Shown here piece by piece: positions 1-9,695 of a DNA stretch of 47,973 bases. The DNA lies in IMG/VR virus record IMGVR_UViG_3300042466_000488, positions 1-47,973 of that record, one strand, 5' to 3'. Under the pieces are notes generated by a model. The model was not told where the DNA came from. It worked only from the letters and a program-made list of their open reading frames with translations, and did no database searches. The DNA is from a virus. The first letter of the stretch is position 1; the number at the start of each line of letters is the position of its first letter. The position numbers were made by a program, and so were the translations under genes.

Positions 1-1
1 T

Positions 2-265
2 TTATTTGATTTATGCCCTGATGTAGTAAACTTTTCACAAACATTTAGACAATGTGCAGCAATAACATCTGGTGTAATTCAATTTACCTTTAATACAGCG
101 GTTTCAACTTTTCAAAATGTGTATTATATGGCATCTACAACGAATAGTATTAGTGGAACTGCTCCTACAATTTGGTTAAGAACCCCAACACCATATGGAG
201 TAGGTGCATTTAGGAATTGTACTGGATTAACTAACTTTGCATCAATACCATCAACTTTCAAATAA
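2..265 (+). CDS. C-terminal end of a tail-fibre/adhesin protein (partial)
   Basis: The open frame enters from the left edge and stops at TAA 263-265, so only the last 87 residues are present. They contain spaced segments of the type SQTFRQCAAIT and FRNCTGLTNFASIPSTF. These resemble the leucine-rich, BspA-like repeats (F-x-x-C-x-x-[LI]-T) found in surface and phage-fibre proteins. The next gene is a fibre-chaperone-like protein starting two bases later, which supports a fibre role. The N-terminus and total length cannot be seen. The fibre assignment is an inference from repeats and context. Confidence 0.6.
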   Translation, partial: LFDLCPDVVNFSQTFRQCAAITSGVIQFTFNTAVSTFQNVYYMASTTNSISGTAPTIWLRTPTPYGVGAFRNCTGLTNFASIPSTFK

Positions 266-266
266 T

Positions 267-710
267 ATGTATTTAAGAATAATAGATAACGAAATAACAT
301 ACCCATACTCTTTGAAACAATTTAGAGTGGATAATAAGACTTATACATTTCCGTTAAACATACCAACTGAAATATTAAGTGATTTTGGTGTATTTGAAGT
401 AACTCAAACCCAAAAACCAAACGATTATACTAAAAACATATCTGAAGGTACTCCAACTTTAACGGATGGTATATATTATCAAAATTGGGTACAAACAAAT
501 GCTTCTGATTCCGAAAAAGAATTAAGATTGGCAATAAAATGGAGTGAAATTAGAGAATTAAGAAATCAGTTATTATCAGAATGTGATTGGACACAATTAG
601 GAGATGTTTCTGAAAGTATTAAAACTTCCTACCAATCATATAGACAAGATTTGAGAGATATTTCATCTCAATCAGACCCTTTCAGTATAGTTTGGCCGGA
701 GAAACCATAA
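267..710 (+). CDS. Tail-fibre assembly chaperone-like protein
   Basis: This 147-residue protein begins MYLRIID. The start at ATG 267 sits directly after the upstream stop; an upstream in-frame start at 237 would overlap the preceding gene by about 30 bases and is less likely. The C-terminal half reads RNQLLSECDWTQL, then YRQDLRDI, and ends IVWPEKP. This is the W-T-x-L plus Y-R-Q-x-L-R-D-[IL] plus [IV]-x-W-P-x-x-P pattern of phage tail-fibre assembly or XkdW/DUF4376-type proteins. Such proteins usually follow the fibre gene they help fold, as here. The family resemblance is clear; a chaperone function is inferred. Confidence 0.65.
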   Translation: MYLRIIDNEITYPYSLKQFRVDNKTYTFPLNIPTEILSDFGVFEVTQTQKPNDYTKNISEGTPTLTDGIYYQNWVQTNASDSEKELRLAIKWSEIRELRNQLLSECDWTQLGDVSESIKTSYQSYRQDLRDISSQSDPFSIVWPEKP

Positions 711-724
711 AAGATAGATAACTT

Positions 725-740
725 ATATTTATATCTATAA
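725..740 (+). promoter_or_regulatory. Putative late promoter motif
   Basis: ATATTTATA (725-733) is followed after two bases by TATAA (736-740), 16 bases before the ATG at 757. It belongs to the recurrent motif seen before many virion genes in this window. Confidence 0.45.
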
Positions 741-756
741 CATTACAAACTATTAA

Positions 757-1086
757 ATGAAAATACAAAGTCCTATATTTTCGGGTTCGATAATTCAATC
801 GGCAAATGCCTACGCAAATTTAAGTGGTTCATTCACTGGGTCTTTTACTGGTTCATTTAAAGGTGAAATTGAAGTAAATACTGCTACCTTTGAAAACCTA
901 ACAGTTATAAGAACAATAACTGTTGGTACATTATCAACGGATAGACAAAGAATTACTGGTTCTGTGTTTATAAGTGGTTCGGAGCAAGTTCAAGGTAGTA
1001 TAAATGTAATTGATGGAGGACAATTTCAAGTTCAAGGTGTAAATGTATTAGATACCGCATTAGCTTTTGCTATTGCATTAGGATAA
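757..1086 (+). CDS. Small fibre-like virion protein
   Basis: This 109-residue protein is rich in Ser, Gly, Thr and Ile, with repeated SGSFTGSFTGSF and ISGS segments. The stretch DRQRITGSVFISGS closely parallels [14 protein letters not shown] in the giant fibre encoded at 1446-7355. The two therefore share a beta-rich module and probably belong to the same fibre or baseplate-proximal structure. A late-type motif precedes the start. No catalytic motif is visible. It is probably structural, perhaps a fibre-attachment or trimerisation component. Confidence 0.5.
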   Translation: MKIQSPIFSGSIIQSANAYANLSGSFTGSFTGSFKGEIEVNTATFENLTVIRTITVGTLSTDRQRITGSVFISGSEQVQGSINVIDGGQFQVQGVNVLDTALAFAIALG

Positions 1087-1092
1087 AAAAAG

Positions 1093-1425
1093 ATGGCAAA
1101 CATATTTAAAAATAGTATAACTGGTTCAATTGGTTCAACGGGAGTTGGGGTGTACACTGTACCATCTGCAACTACAACAACGGTAATTGGTGTAAATGTG
1201 GCTAATGTGGCTTCACAAAACATATCGGTTAGTGTGATGTTGAGAGATACTTCGGCAAATAAAGCAGTATTTTTAGTAAAAGATGCTTTAATTGTACAGG
1301 GTGGTTCAACAATATTAGTTGGTGGAGAACAAAAAGTGGTAATGGAAGCAAATGATTTACTTTCGGTAACATCTTCATTAGCTAATTCAGCAGATGTGAT
1401 TGTTTCAATATTAGAATTGACATAA
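1093..1425 (+). CDS. Small virion protein, beta-rich
   Basis: This 110-residue protein starts six bases after the preceding stop. It has a beta-sandwich-like pattern: GVYTVPSATTTTVIGVNVAN, then KAVFLVKDALIVQGGSTILV, then a C-terminal VTSSLANSADVIVSILEL. Similar small proteins (VYT-x-P...T-x-V...ILVG-x-QKVV) are familiar beside tail-fibre genes of marine T4-like phages, where they are treated as virion components. No enzyme motif is visible. Its role is inferred from the fibre cluster. Confidence 0.45.
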   Translation: MANIFKNSITGSIGSTGVGVYTVPSATTTTVIGVNVANVASQNISVSVMLRDTSANKAVFLVKDALIVQGGSTILVGGEQKVVMEANDLLSVTSSLANSADVIVSILELT

Positions 1426-1445
1426 AATAAAAAAAACATAATTGA

Positions 1446-4400
1446 ATGGAGTTCAACGGTAAAAGTCCCAATGGGTTAAATCAAAATAGTGTAAATAGTG
1501 TATCACTTTTTGTAAGTGGTTCACCTATTTTAACTGCTACTTCTGAATCTGTAAGTGTTGTTGGGAAATTAAGTGGCTCTGCGGTACAAACTTATCAAAT
1601 TGGGACTCCAAGCGGAGCAACATTACAAGTAAATGCAAACACACAAATTAGTGGTTCGGTATCAGCATCCACATTTATAGGGGATGGTGGTGGATTAACT
1701 AATATCAACGCAGCTTCGATTGGTGATATATACAGAATCAAATCGGGCTCAGCAATAGCAACAATTTCACCAAATAACGGTTTAGAAATTAATGTAAATA
1801 CAATTATTAGTGGGGGATTGATTATTAGTGGCTCTCAAACATTAACCGGTTCATTAAATATGACCGGAAAGGCTTTAATTATTGGAAATCTTACATCATC
1901 GGAGCTTAGAGCTACTGGTGGGGTAACTGCACCAAATATTACCTGGTCTAATATATTAGGTTCAAACGGTGGTGAAATTAGAATAACACAGGGACAATTT
2001 AGAAATGGTAATAATATTACATATGTATGGTCTCAAACAACAGATTCTAATAGTACAAGAGATGTAGGTATCCGTAGAAACACAACTGGTTCATTAGAAA
2101 TATATGATGGTAATACTGCCGATGGTGCAGTTGGAAATAGAAGAGATTTAATATTAAGAAACATTACAGGTTCAAACGCTGTATTTAGTGGTAACTTAAA
2201 TGTTGGTGGAAAAATAAACACAACGGAATTATTTGCTACTTACATATCATCTTCAATCATTTACTCATCTGGTTCTAACAAATTTGGTGATGCAAGCAAT
2301 GATAAGCAAGAAATTACAGGTTCATTGGGTATAAGTGGTAGTTTAACAGTTTCTGGTAGTATTAGATTTGATAATACTAATGTAACTACCGATAATACAA
2401 CGCAAGAATTTTTAGTACTTAACACAACTACTGGTGTGGTTGGTAGAAGAACTGCAGCAGCATCATCCGGTACTTCTGGTACTTCAGGTACTTCAGGTAC
2501 ATCTGGAACAAGCGGTAGTGGTGGTACATCTGGAACAAGCGGTAGTGGTGGTACAAGCGGTAGTGGTGGTACATCTGGTTCATCTGGTACGGATGGTTCA
2601 TCTGGTAGTGGTGGTACATCTGGTAGTGGAGGTTCTTCTGGAACAAGCGGAACTTCTGGTACTTCAGGTACTTCTGGTACAAGCGGTACTTCTGCTACAA
2701 GTGGTAGTAGTGGTACTAGGGGAACTGCTGGTAGTGGTGGTACATCTGGTTCTTCGGGCTCTTCTGGTACATCTGGTAGTGGAGGTACATCCGGTACTTC
2801 TGGTTCAAGTGGTAGTAGTGGTACTACTGGTTCTTCTGGAACATCTGGTAGTGGTGGAACAACAGGTTCATCTGGTACAACAGGCTCTTCTGGAACGAGT
2901 GGTACATCCGCAACTTCTGGAACATCTGGTACAAGTGGAACATCTGGTACTTCCGGTACAAGTGGTATAACTGGAGCTGGTGGTTCATCTGGTAGTAGTG
3001 GTTCATCTGGTAGTAGTGGTTCTTCGGGAACTGCTGGTACTTCGGGTACATCAGGTACTTCTGGTTCTTCTGGAACTGCAGGTACTTCGGGTTCATCAGG
3101 TAGTAGTGGTTCTTCTGGAACTACTGGTTCAAGTGGAACATCTGGAACATCTGGAACAAGTGGTAGTAGTGGTGTAACTGGAGCCGGTGGTGGCAGTGGA
3201 ACTGCGGGTAGTGGGGGTTCTTCTGGAACATCTGGAACAAGTGGTACATCTGGTACACGCGGAACAAGTGGAACAAGCGGAACGTCTGGTTCTTCTGGTT
3301 CATCGGGTTCGTCTGGAACAAACGGAACTGCAGGAAGCGGAGGTTCATCTGGAACTTCTGGTTCGAGCGGAACATCTGGTAGTAGTGGTTCAAGCGGAAG
3401 TAGTGGTTCATCGGGTTCAAGTGGAACAAACGGAACTGCTGGTAGTGGAGGTTCTTCGGGTACAAGTGGTACATCTGGTACTAGCGGTACAAGCGGAACA
3501 TCTGGTACTTCTGGAGCATTATCTATAAGTGGTACAACCGATAATGGTGTAATTACTCTTAATGGTGCATCTCCAAACGTAACTGCGGAGGCTAATCTTA
3601 GATTCGATGGTACTACTTTAACGGTAACTGGAAATGAAACCCTTAGTGGTAACTTAACGGTTGGTGGTACAATCAGAGCACAACAAATATTAGTACAATA
3701 TATTTCATCATCATTAATATACGCAAGTGGGAGTAACAAATTTGGTGATGCAACAAATGATACACAAGAATTCACTGGTTCGGTAGATATTAGTGGTTCA
3801 TTAAGAATTCCAGCATATCCATCAAACCCAACGGGAACAAAAGCTGGACAAATATATTATAACACAGCTGATACAAACATATATCGATACAATGGTACAA
3901 CTTGGTTAGCAGCAGCCGGTACTTCTGGTTCTGCTGGTACTTCTGGTACTTCTGGAACAAGCGGTAGTAGTGGAACTTCGGGTACAAGCGGTACTTCTGG
4001 TACTTCTGGTACTTCTGGTACATCGGGTTCTTCGGGAAGTAGTGGTACAATGGGAACTGCTGGTACTGGTGGAACATCTGGAACAAGCGGTACTTCTGGG
4101 ACAAGCGGAACTTCAGGCACATCTGGTACAAGCGGTAGTAGTGGTTCATCTGGTAGTAGTGGTTCATCTGGTAGTAGTGGTACATCTGGCGCAACTGGTG
4201 CTAGTGGAACAAGCGGTACTTCTGGAACAAGCGGTACTTCTGGAACAAGCGGAACAAGAGGTACTTCTGGAACAAGCGGAAGTAGTGGTTCATCTGGAAG
4301 TAGCGGTTCATCTGGAAGTAGCGGTTCATCTGGAAGTAGTGGTACAATGGGAACTGCTGGTAGTGGTGGTTCATCTGGAAGTAGTGGTACGATGGGAACT

Positions 4401-7355
4401 GCTGGTAGTGGTGGTACAAGCGGTACTTCTGGAACATCTGGGACATCTGGAACAAGAGGTACTTCTGGAACAAGCGGTAGTAGTGGTTCATCTGGAAGCA
4501 GTGGAAGTAGTGGAAGCAGTGGTTCTTCTGGTGCATCCGGTGCATCGGGTTCTTCTGGAAGTAGTGGTTCAAGCGGAAGCAGTGGTTCTTCTGGAACGTC
4601 TGGAACATCGGGTACTTCCGGAACACGTGGTACAAGTGGAAGTAGTGGTTCTTCAGGTGCATCCGGTGCATCTGGTTCTTCTGGAAGTAGCGGAAGTAGT
4701 GGTTCTTCAGGTGCATCCGGCGCATCTGGTTCATCTGGAAGTAGTGGTACATCTGGTGCTGGTACATCTGGAACATCTGGAACATCTGGTGCTGGTACTT
4801 CTGGTACTTCTGGATTACTTGCTTTAACTGGTACAACTAATAATGGTGTAATTACATTAAACGGAACTGCACCAAACGCAACAGTTGAAAGTAATCTTAC
4901 ATTTGATGGTACTACACTAACAATAGCTGGTAATATTAACACAGGTCCTGGTGCAACTGAAGTTCATTTAATGAATCAAAATATTCAAACAACCGATTCT
5001 CCAACATTTGCTACATTAAATTTAACAAACGCTGGTAATGCAATAAACTTTAGTAATGCAAATGAAGTAATATTAGAGCACACATCAAATTCGACACCTG
5101 TTGCGTTTGATATGAGAAAAGGTGGAACTTCATTTAGTGATGATGGTACATATGGTACATTACATTTAACAAGAACAAATCACAATAACTCAGCAACATC
5201 AGTAGGTTCTAATTTACATTTCCAACTAAAAGATAGTGGTGGAACAATTAGAGAATATGCTGGTATTGGTGGCAGAAAAACTGAAGCTGGTGCAGCTGGA
5301 GGAGCATTACATTTCTATCGTTATAATAGAGCTGAATTAGGATATTGGAACGCTACTGGATTATATGCAACTGCGTTTTATGATTCGGCAAATACTGCTT
5401 ATTATGTAGACCCTGCATCATTTACCGAATTATTTGGTGGTATAAGAAATAGTGGAGCACATGCTAGTTCCCAAATTATTAATAGATTACCGGCTGCAAA
5501 TAATGGAAATGGTACTGGTATTGTACAATTGCAAATGTGGTGTTCTGAACCGGGTGTAAGTTGGGAAGGAGCTGGATTTGGATATAACGTAACAAATGAT
5601 GGTGGTTCTCCTTCTGGATTTGGTAGATTAAATACTTCGTTTGGACAAGGTTATATGAGATTCGCTTCATCTGGGGATATATATTTCTACAATACTAACA
5701 CATCTGGTACTAGAGTTACTAATATGGAGTTGTATCCAAACAATACTGTATTATTTAACAATTACGCAACGGGTGGTAACTCCCTAAGAGCACCAATATT
5801 CTACGATAGTAACGATACCAATTTTTATACAGACCCTTCTAGTACATCTAGAATATGGAGATTAAATATACAAAACTCACAAGGTGGTGGTGGTAGTAAT
5901 GGTACTGTTGGATTACGAATTGCTGGTAATGGTGATTATGATTCACTTGAATTGGGTATATTTGGTGCCTACGATGGTATGATTCGTAGTTATGGAAACG
6001 ATATACGTTATTATTCTGGACACTGGAAAACAGTAGGGTCAGCATCAAGTGAAAATCATTCGCATTTATGGTTTACAAGTAGAGCAGGTAGTGCCGATTG
6101 GTCTAATGTTAAAATGAGTTTAGACCACAATGCTACACTTTCCGTAACCGGAGATATGAGAGCACCAATATTCTATGATTCGGCAAATACTGCATATTAT
6201 GTAGACCCTGTTGGTACTGCTAGATTATCGTATATAGCAGCAAATGCTGGTATTAGAATTGATGGTAGCGAAAATCTTTATTTGGATAATAACTACGGAC
6301 AATCTATTGTAGGATTATATGATTCATTTAGATATCAGGGTGTATTCGCAATGGGTAACGCATATAAATTACTTATTAATGGAACTGGCGCTAATAACTT
6401 ATATGGTTTAGCTTGGTCACATCCAAATGCAGGTGGTGTTGCAGGAAATCTTAACACACATGGTTTATTATGTTTAGAAAATGGTGCTTTTTTAGCAACA
6501 TTATGTGGAAGTACTCGTGCTAGAGATGATATGCGAGCACCTATATTTTATGATAGAAATGATACCGGATTCTATTTCGATGGAAATGGTACTACTAGAT
6601 GGCAAGGAACTGATGATTACTCTAAAATGAGAATTGGTTTGACAGCCAAAGGTAACTTTAGAAGAAATGATTATACTGGAGATACTAACTATTGGGTAGG
6701 TTCAATGGGATGGGGTACAACTGACCTTATCTCTGTATTTACTTGGGGTAGTGGTTTCTTCGATACTTGGAGTAACCCGGCCAATCAACCTGCTGGTACA
6801 TCTCACTGGACCGGAGTTCAAGCACATCACTATGTAGCTGGGTATAATAACGGATATGGGTGGCAGTTAGTTGGTGGACCTATTAGTGGTGCATGGTGGA
6901 CATCTTATTGGAATACAAAACGTCCTTGGTATAAATTGGCTATGTATAGTTTGAATGAATACTCAAGTGATTTTTGGGCATCTATTATGTATGATTCAAA
7001 TAATAGTGGATATTATTGTGACCCGGATGGTACAACAAACTTAAACGTACTCAATTGTATATCATTAACAGAAACATCATCTATTAGATACAAAGAAAAT
7101 GTAGTTAGTTTAGATAATTCATTAGATAGAGTATTATTATTAAGAGGTGTAACTTACAATAGAAAAGGTTCAAATGATACTGAAATTGGTGTAATTGCGG
7201 AAGAGGTTGCAGATATTGTTCCTGAAATTATTAACTTTACAAAATCTGGAGAAGCAGATTCGGTATCTTATGGAAGAATAACGGCATTACTAATTGAGGC
7301 AATAAAAGAACAACAACAACAAATAAATGAATTAAAGGCATTATTGGGTAAGTAA
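1446..7355 (+). CDS. Giant tail fibre with collagen-like repeats and C-terminal S74 chaperone
   Basis: This 1969-residue protein has several parts. Residues 1-340 are beta-rich with SGS/TGS repeats. About 341-690 and 825-1123 are long Gly-X-Y collagen-like blocks built of GTS, GSS and GAS triplets. Each block is followed by a G-T-T-x-N-G-V-I-T-L-N-G module. Residues from about 1300 to 1860 carry five copies of a YDSxNTxYYxDP-type motif. The C-terminus, from about S1879 (SIRYKENV...IAEEV), matches the S74 intramolecular chaperone, which trimerises, self-cleaves at a Ser and leaves a coiled coil ([13 protein letters not shown]). The fibre is presumably trimeric and binds a receptor. It lies in the fibre cluster. 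Confidence 0.85.
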   Translation: MEFNGKSPNGLNQNSVNSVSLFVSGSPILTATSESVSVVGKLSGSAVQTYQIGTPSGATLQVNANTQISGSVSASTFIGDGGGLTNINAASIGDIYRIKSGSAIATISPNNGLEINVNTIISGGLIISGSQTLTGSLNMTGKALIIGNLTSSELRATGGVTAPNITWSNILGSNGGEIRITQGQFRNGNNITYVWSQTTDSNSTRDVGIRRNTTGSLEIYDGNTADGAVGNRRDLILRNITGSNAVFSGNLNVGGKINTTELFATYISSSIIYSSGSNKFGDASNDKQEITGSLGISGSLTVSGSIRFDNTNVTTDNTTQEFLVLNTTTGVVGRRTAAASSGTSGTSGTSGTSGTSGSGGTSGTSGSGGTSGSGGTSGSSGTDGSSGSGGTSGSGGSSGTSGTSGTSGTSGTSGTSATSGSSGTRGTAGSGGTSGSSGSSGTSGSGGTSGTSGSSGSSGTTGSSGTSGSGGTTGSSGTTGSSGTSGTSATSGTSGTSGTSGTSGTSGITGAGGSSGSSGSSGSSGSSGTAGTSGTSGTSGSSGTAGTSGSSGSSGSSGTTGSSGTSGTSGTSGSSGVTGAGGGSGTAGSGGSSGTSGTSGTSGTRGTSGTSGTSGSSGSSGSSGTNGTAGSGGSSGTSGSSGTSGSSGSSGSSGSSGSSGTNGTAGSGGSSGTSGTSGTSGTSGTSGTSGALSISGTTDNGVITLNGASPNVTAEANLRFDGTTLTVTGNETLSGNLTVGGTIRAQQILVQYISSSLIYASGSNKFGDATNDTQEFTGSVDISGSLRIPAYPSNPTGTKAGQIYYNTADTNIYRYNGTTWLAAAGTSGSAGTSGTSGTSGSSGTSGTSGTSGTSGTSGTSGSSGSSGTMGTAGTGGTSGTSGTSGTSGTSGTSGTSGSSGSSGSSGSSGSSGTSGATGASGTSGTSGTSGTSGTSGTRGTSGTSGSSGSSGSSGSSGSSGSSGSSGTMGTAGSGGSSGSSGTMGTAGSGGTSGTSGTSGTSGTRGTSGTSGSSGSSGSSGSSGSSGSSGASGASGSSGSSGSSGSSGSSGTSGTSGTSGTRGTSGSSGSSGASGASGSSGSSGSSGSSGASGASGSSGSSGTSGAGTSGTSGTSGAGTSGTSGLLALTGTTNNGVITLNGTAPNATVESNLTFDGTTLTIAGNINTGPGATEVHLMNQNIQTTDSPTFATLNLTNAGNAINFSNANEVILEHTSNSTPVAFDMRKGGTSFSDDGTYGTLHLTRTNHNNSATSVGSNLHFQLKDSGGTIREYAGIGGRKTEAGAAGGALHFYRYNRAELGYWNATGLYATAFYDSANTAYYVDPASFTELFGGIRNSGAHASSQIINRLPAANNGNGTGIVQLQMWCSEPGVSWEGAGFGYNVTNDGGSPSGFGRLNTSFGQGYMRFASSGDIYFYNTNTSGTRVTNMELYPNNTVLFNNYATGGNSLRAPIFYDSNDTNFYTDPSSTSRIWRLNIQNSQGGGGSNGTVGLRIAGNGDYDSLELGIFGAYDGMIRSYGNDIRYYSGHWKTVGSASSENHSHLWFTSRAGSADWSNVKMSLDHNATLSVTGDMRAPIFYDSANTAYYVDPVGTARLSYIAANAGIRIDGSENLYLDNNYGQSIVGLYDSFRYQGVFAMGNAYKLLINGTGANNLYGLAWSHPNAGGVAGNLNTHGLLCLENGAFLATLCGSTRARDDMRAPIFYDRNDTGFYFDGNGTTRWQGTDDYSKMRIGLTAKGNFRRNDYTGDTNYWVGSMGWGTTDLISVFTWGSGFFDTWSNPANQPAGTSHWTGVQAHHYVAGYNNGYGWQLVGGPISGAWWTSYWNTKRPWYKLAMYSLNEYSSDFWASIMYDSNNSGYYCDPDGTTNLNVLNCISLTETSSIRYKENVVSLDNSLDRVLLLRGVTYNRKGSNDTEIGVIAEEVADIVPEIINFTKSGEADSVSYGRITALLIEAIKEQQQQINELKALLGK
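2461..3515 (+). repeat. Collagen-like Gly-X-Y coding repeat, block 1
   Basis: Degenerate 9-nt units of the type GGT-ACA-TCT or GGT-AGT-AGT encode continuous Gly-Thr-Ser and Gly-Ser-Ser triplets in frame within the giant fibre gene. The repetition produces long open frames on the other strand and in other frames, but only the Gly-X-Y frame continues into recognisable fibre domains. Confidence 0.9.
3919..4813 (+). repeat. Collagen-like Gly-X-Y coding repeat, block 2
   Basis: This is a second in-frame run of Gly-Thr-Ser, Gly-Ser-Ser and Gly-Ala-Ser triplets, separated from block 1 by about 135 codons of non-repeat beta-rich sequence. A few triplets carry Met or Arg (GTM, GTR) and recur in similar settings, suggesting growth by internal duplication. 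Confidence 0.9.
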
Positions 7356-7382
7356 TGTTTACAATAAAAATAAAAAATAACT

Positions 7383-7399
7383 ATATTTATATTATATAA
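7383..7399 (+). promoter_or_regulatory. Putative late promoter motif
   Basis: ATATTTATA (7383-7391) plus TATAA (7395-7399) lies 15 bases before the ATG at 7415, in the short gap after the giant fibre gene. Confidence 0.45.
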
Positions 7400-7414
7400 T
7401 AAACGAATAAAATT

Positions 7415-7813
7415 ATGGGATATACCTACGAATGGTCTGTAACCGGTATTAAAAAAGCAACTTCCAATAGTATTAATGATGCTGTTATTGGAACTAGATG
7501 GAAAGTAATTTGTACCGATATGGATGGAAATACTGGTGAATTTAGTGGAGCAACTCCATTTGATTTAAAAACAATTGATACAGGTAGTTTCATTGAATAT
7601 GCTGATTTAACCGAAACTCAAGTATTAGGGTGGATTAAACATACGGTAAGTAGTTCGGCTGTAACAAATTATTGGGACCATATTCAAGGACAAATGGATT
7701 CACAAATCAATAGAAATAAATTGTTTATTGCGGAAGTTAATGATATTGATTTACCTTGGTCACCAACAAGTGGTTCTGTAACACCACAACACGAACCTGC
7801 ACCAACTAATTAA
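7415..7813 (+). CDS. Small virion-associated protein, paralogue A
   Basis: This 132-residue protein begins MGYTYEWSVTGIKKATS. It contains FIEYADLTETQVLGWIKHTV, a pattern (Y-x-x-L-T-E-x-x-[VI]-x-x-W-[IV]) seen in small proteins near fibre genes of marine T4-like phages. The next gene has the same layout (YSYTLVGIKKVKS, then YDELTEEEIISWVEN), so the two are paralogues. No catalytic motif is visible. A structural or accessory fibre role is inferred from position behind a late-type motif. Confidence 0.5.
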   Translation: MGYTYEWSVTGIKKATSNSINDAVIGTRWKVICTDMDGNTGEFSGATPFDLKTIDTGSFIEYADLTETQVLGWIKHTVSSSAVTNYWDHIQGQMDSQINRNKLFIAEVNDIDLPWSPTSGSVTPQHEPAPTN

Positions 7814-7819
7814 TAAAAT

Positions 7820-8176
7820 ATGCAAATAAATTATTCATACACACTTGTTGGAATCAAGAAAGTAAAATCATTTGATGGATTGGAGGATATTGTAGTAAGT
7901 GCTGATTTTATTGTTAGTGCGGAAATTGCAGGATTACCAAAGTTTGATTGGGCATTAGCAGATGTGCCGGTTGATACACCAAATGTTGAAAACTTTAAAC
8001 CCTACGATGAACTAACCGAAGAAGAAATTATAAGTTGGGTAGAAAACTGCGAACCTATGGCTAATGTAAAGGCTAGTTTAAGAAGAGCTATTAATGAACA
8101 ATTTACTAATAGAGAATATGTAGCATGGAATGGTTTGCCTACCTTAATGGAAACGCAAGACCCAATTATACCATAA
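7820..8176 (+). CDS. Small virion-associated protein, paralogue B
   Basis: This 118-residue protein shares two signatures with its upstream neighbour: an N-terminal Y-x-[YW]-x-[VL]-x-G-I-K-K strand and a C-terminal half containing YDELTEEEIISWVEN. It starts seven bases after the preceding stop, so the pair is probably co-translated. It has no signal peptide or membrane segment. The function is unknown; a fibre- or tail-associated role is inferred from the cluster. Confidence 0.5.
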   Translation: MQINYSYTLVGIKKVKSFDGLEDIVVSADFIVSAEIAGLPKFDWALADVPVDTPNVENFKPYDELTEEEIISWVENCEPMANVKASLRRAINEQFTNREYVAWNGLPTLMETQDPIIP

Positions 8177-8179
8177 ACT

Positions 8180-8641
8180 ATGAGATTATTAAACAGACAA
8201 TTACACGGTATTACACGTACCCAATCTGCAACACGCGGATGGAAAGAATGTGTTTGTGGAAAAAGTAATGGAGGTTCATATCAAACTGTTGGTAGTTTAA
8301 GATTAGAAGTATCCGGTGGAAATCCTGAATTTTATTTTTCAACACTACAAGAGGAAACTGTTACCCATAATAATGGGGCTGATATACGATGGATAGCTTT
8401 TGCGCATGGATGGAGAGTTCAATCAAATGGTAATATTGATAACCCAACAGGTAATGGTGCTGCAAATTTTGTTGCATATCAACTAGAATTTAATGCTGGT
8501 AGTACAGATTGGTCTTATTGGGATGTAGGAAATAGAACAATAACGTGGAGAGCGTCAAGTGCAGCTGGAGTATCAACTACTATACATCGTGTGATGGTAT
8601 ATAGTGAAAGGATAGATTTAATAACATTATATTGCGTATAA
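8180..8641 (+). CDS. Unknown virion protein, first of a three-gene set
   Basis: This 153-residue protein is Gly-, Ser-, Trp- and Asn-rich with a beta-sheet-like composition. It contains SLRLEVSGGNPEFYFS, which resembles YLRFNISGGNPHLHI in the gene at 9111. Three consecutive genes of 143-153 residues, with gaps of only 1-6 bases, follow the fibre genes. They look like tandemly duplicated tail or receptor-binding accessory proteins. No known domain was recognised. Confidence 0.45.
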   Translation: MRLLNRQLHGITRTQSATRGWKECVCGKSNGGSYQTVGSLRLEVSGGNPEFYFSTLQEETVTHNNGADIRWIAFAHGWRVQSNGNIDNPTGNGAANFVAYQLEFNAGSTDWSYWDVGNRTITWRASSAAGVSTTIHRVMVYSERIDLITLYCV

Positions 8642-8642
8642 T

Positions 8643-9104
8643 ATGGCAGTTTTACGTTCACTCGAAGGTATAAGAATAGATAGTAGTAACAACAACCAAT
8701 GGGGGTCTAGAGTATATACCTCAACTAGAACTTGGGCACCGTATCAGTCTAATATTAATATGATACAAATGTATCAAAGTGGTGGAACAGGCACAAGAGA
8801 AGAAGTATCAGTACAATTAAGATGGGCAGCAATAAGAACGGAAGGTTCAAAAACAGAATTACCTATTCTTTACGCATCTGCAAGATTTTCTATGCAAACA
8901 TATGGTGAAGTTGAAATGCGTTCTGGATTAGATTGGCATAGTTGGGGAGGTAATGGGATATTATTCCCATATGTAGGAAAAGGTGGTGCATCTATATTTA
9001 TAGGGGCAAATAGTGGTATGGCTACGGGAGTAATTGGTTCGGTTTGGATAAATATATGTACTATGTCATTTTCAAATTTAGTAGTAAACGTTTTTAGTGA
9101 TTAA
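8643..9104 (+). CDS. Unknown virion protein, second of a three-gene set
   Basis: This 153-residue protein begins MAVLRSLEGIRIDSSNNNQW. The opening parallels MARITGNQGLIMNQSNNNSY of the following gene: a hydrophobic strand, then an S/Q-S-N-N-N turn. The remainder is Gly/Trp-rich with no catalytic motif. It starts one base after the previous stop. It is probably a beta-structured fibre or baseplate accessory. The similarity to its neighbours is weak but positionally consistent. Confidence 0.4.
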   Translation: MAVLRSLEGIRIDSSNNNQWGSRVYTSTRTWAPYQSNINMIQMYQSGGTGTREEVSVQLRWAAIRTEGSKTELPILYASARFSMQTYGEVEMRSGLDWHSWGGNGILFPYVGKGGASIFIGANSGMATGVIGSVWINICTMSFSNLVVNVFSD

Positions 9105-9110
9105 ATAATT

Positions 9111-9542
9111 ATGGCAAGAATAACAGGGAATCAGGGATTAATTATGAATCAATCGAATAATAACTCTTATATGAGAGTATATTCACGCGGTAAAAATAAT
9201 GTTGGTCCTTACCTTCGATTTAATATTTCTGGAGGAAATCCGCATCTACACATTATTGTTAAAACTTATATGTCATTTGTTCAAACAAATGGTTCTTCTG
9301 ATTTTAATTCAGCATTGACAATATGGAATGCGTTATGGGTTGATACTGGTGGAAACACTTATGGTTTCAATGCTGGAAGTTGGACAAGTGGTGCAAATAT
9401 AGATAGGGGTTGGAGTACATCATTTAGACAAGCCGACCTTTGGTTTCAGAGTCCTAGCAATGGTGGTTGGCCAGGGAGAGCAAGTATATCTTCCGAAATA
9501 TTTTGTGATAGATGGGAGTTTGTAAGTATATCTAATCCATAA
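9111..9542 (+). CDS. Unknown virion protein, third of a three-gene set
   Basis: This 143-residue protein shares the N-terminal SNNN turn with the gene before it and the [LF]-x-[IV]-S-G-G-N-P segment with the gene at 8180, so it links all three. It is aromatic- and Gly-rich (YLRFNISGGNPHLHI; DIRGW-type Trp segments). No enzymatic motif is present. It is the last gene of the fibre cluster before a hairpin and the sheath gene. Confidence 0.4.
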   Translation: MARITGNQGLIMNQSNNNSYMRVYSRGKNNVGPYLRFNISGGNPHLHIIVKTYMSFVQTNGSSDFNSALTIWNALWVDTGGNTYGFNAGSWTSGANIDRGWSTSFRQADLWFQSPSNGGWPGRASISSEIFCDRWEFVSISNP

Positions 9543-9580
9543 TAGGTATCATTTAAAACAATAAAACAATAGTAAAACAT

Positions 9581-9618
9581 CCCAAAATATATTTTTAATA
9601 TAAAATTTATGTTTTGGG
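9581..9618 (+). terminator. Hairpin, possible terminator before the sheath gene
   Basis: CCCAAAA (9581-9587) pairs with TTTTGGG (9612-9618) around an AT-rich loop, followed by a T-rich stretch. The loop is long and the T-run is interrupted, so termination strength is uncertain. Confidence 0.4.
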
Positions 9619-9628
9619 TATTTTGTTT

Positions 9629-9644
9629 ATATTTATATGTGTAA
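9629..9644 (+). promoter_or_regulatory. Putative late promoter motif (sheath gene)
   Basis: ATATTTATA (9629-9637) followed by TGTAA lies about 50 bases before the sheath ATG. The untranslated leader is longer than at most other copies of the motif. Confidence 0.4.
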
Positions 9645-9695
9645 ATTGGAATACTTTTTACAAAATAACAAACATAGAATTTTAGAGATAAAAAA

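Noticed and set aside
237-266. Earlier in-frame ATG for the fibre chaperone-like gene
   Set aside because: It would overlap the upstream coding end by about 30 bases, while ATG 267 follows the stop directly, as is usual here.
2261-3775. Long antisense open frame (about 500 codons, Pro/Val/Glu-rich) and similar frames in other registers
   Set aside because: It is the mirror of the Gly-X-Y coding repeat; repeats lacking stops in one frame often lack them in others. The translation is pure low-complexity with no domain.
2461-4813. Tandem repeats as a CRISPR array
   Set aside because: Repeats are 9-nt in-frame codon triplets without spacers of constant length, and lie inside a coding sequence.
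3857-4942. Second long antisense open frame over the second collagen block
   Set aside because: Same cause: a repeat shadow, with no promoter or domain.
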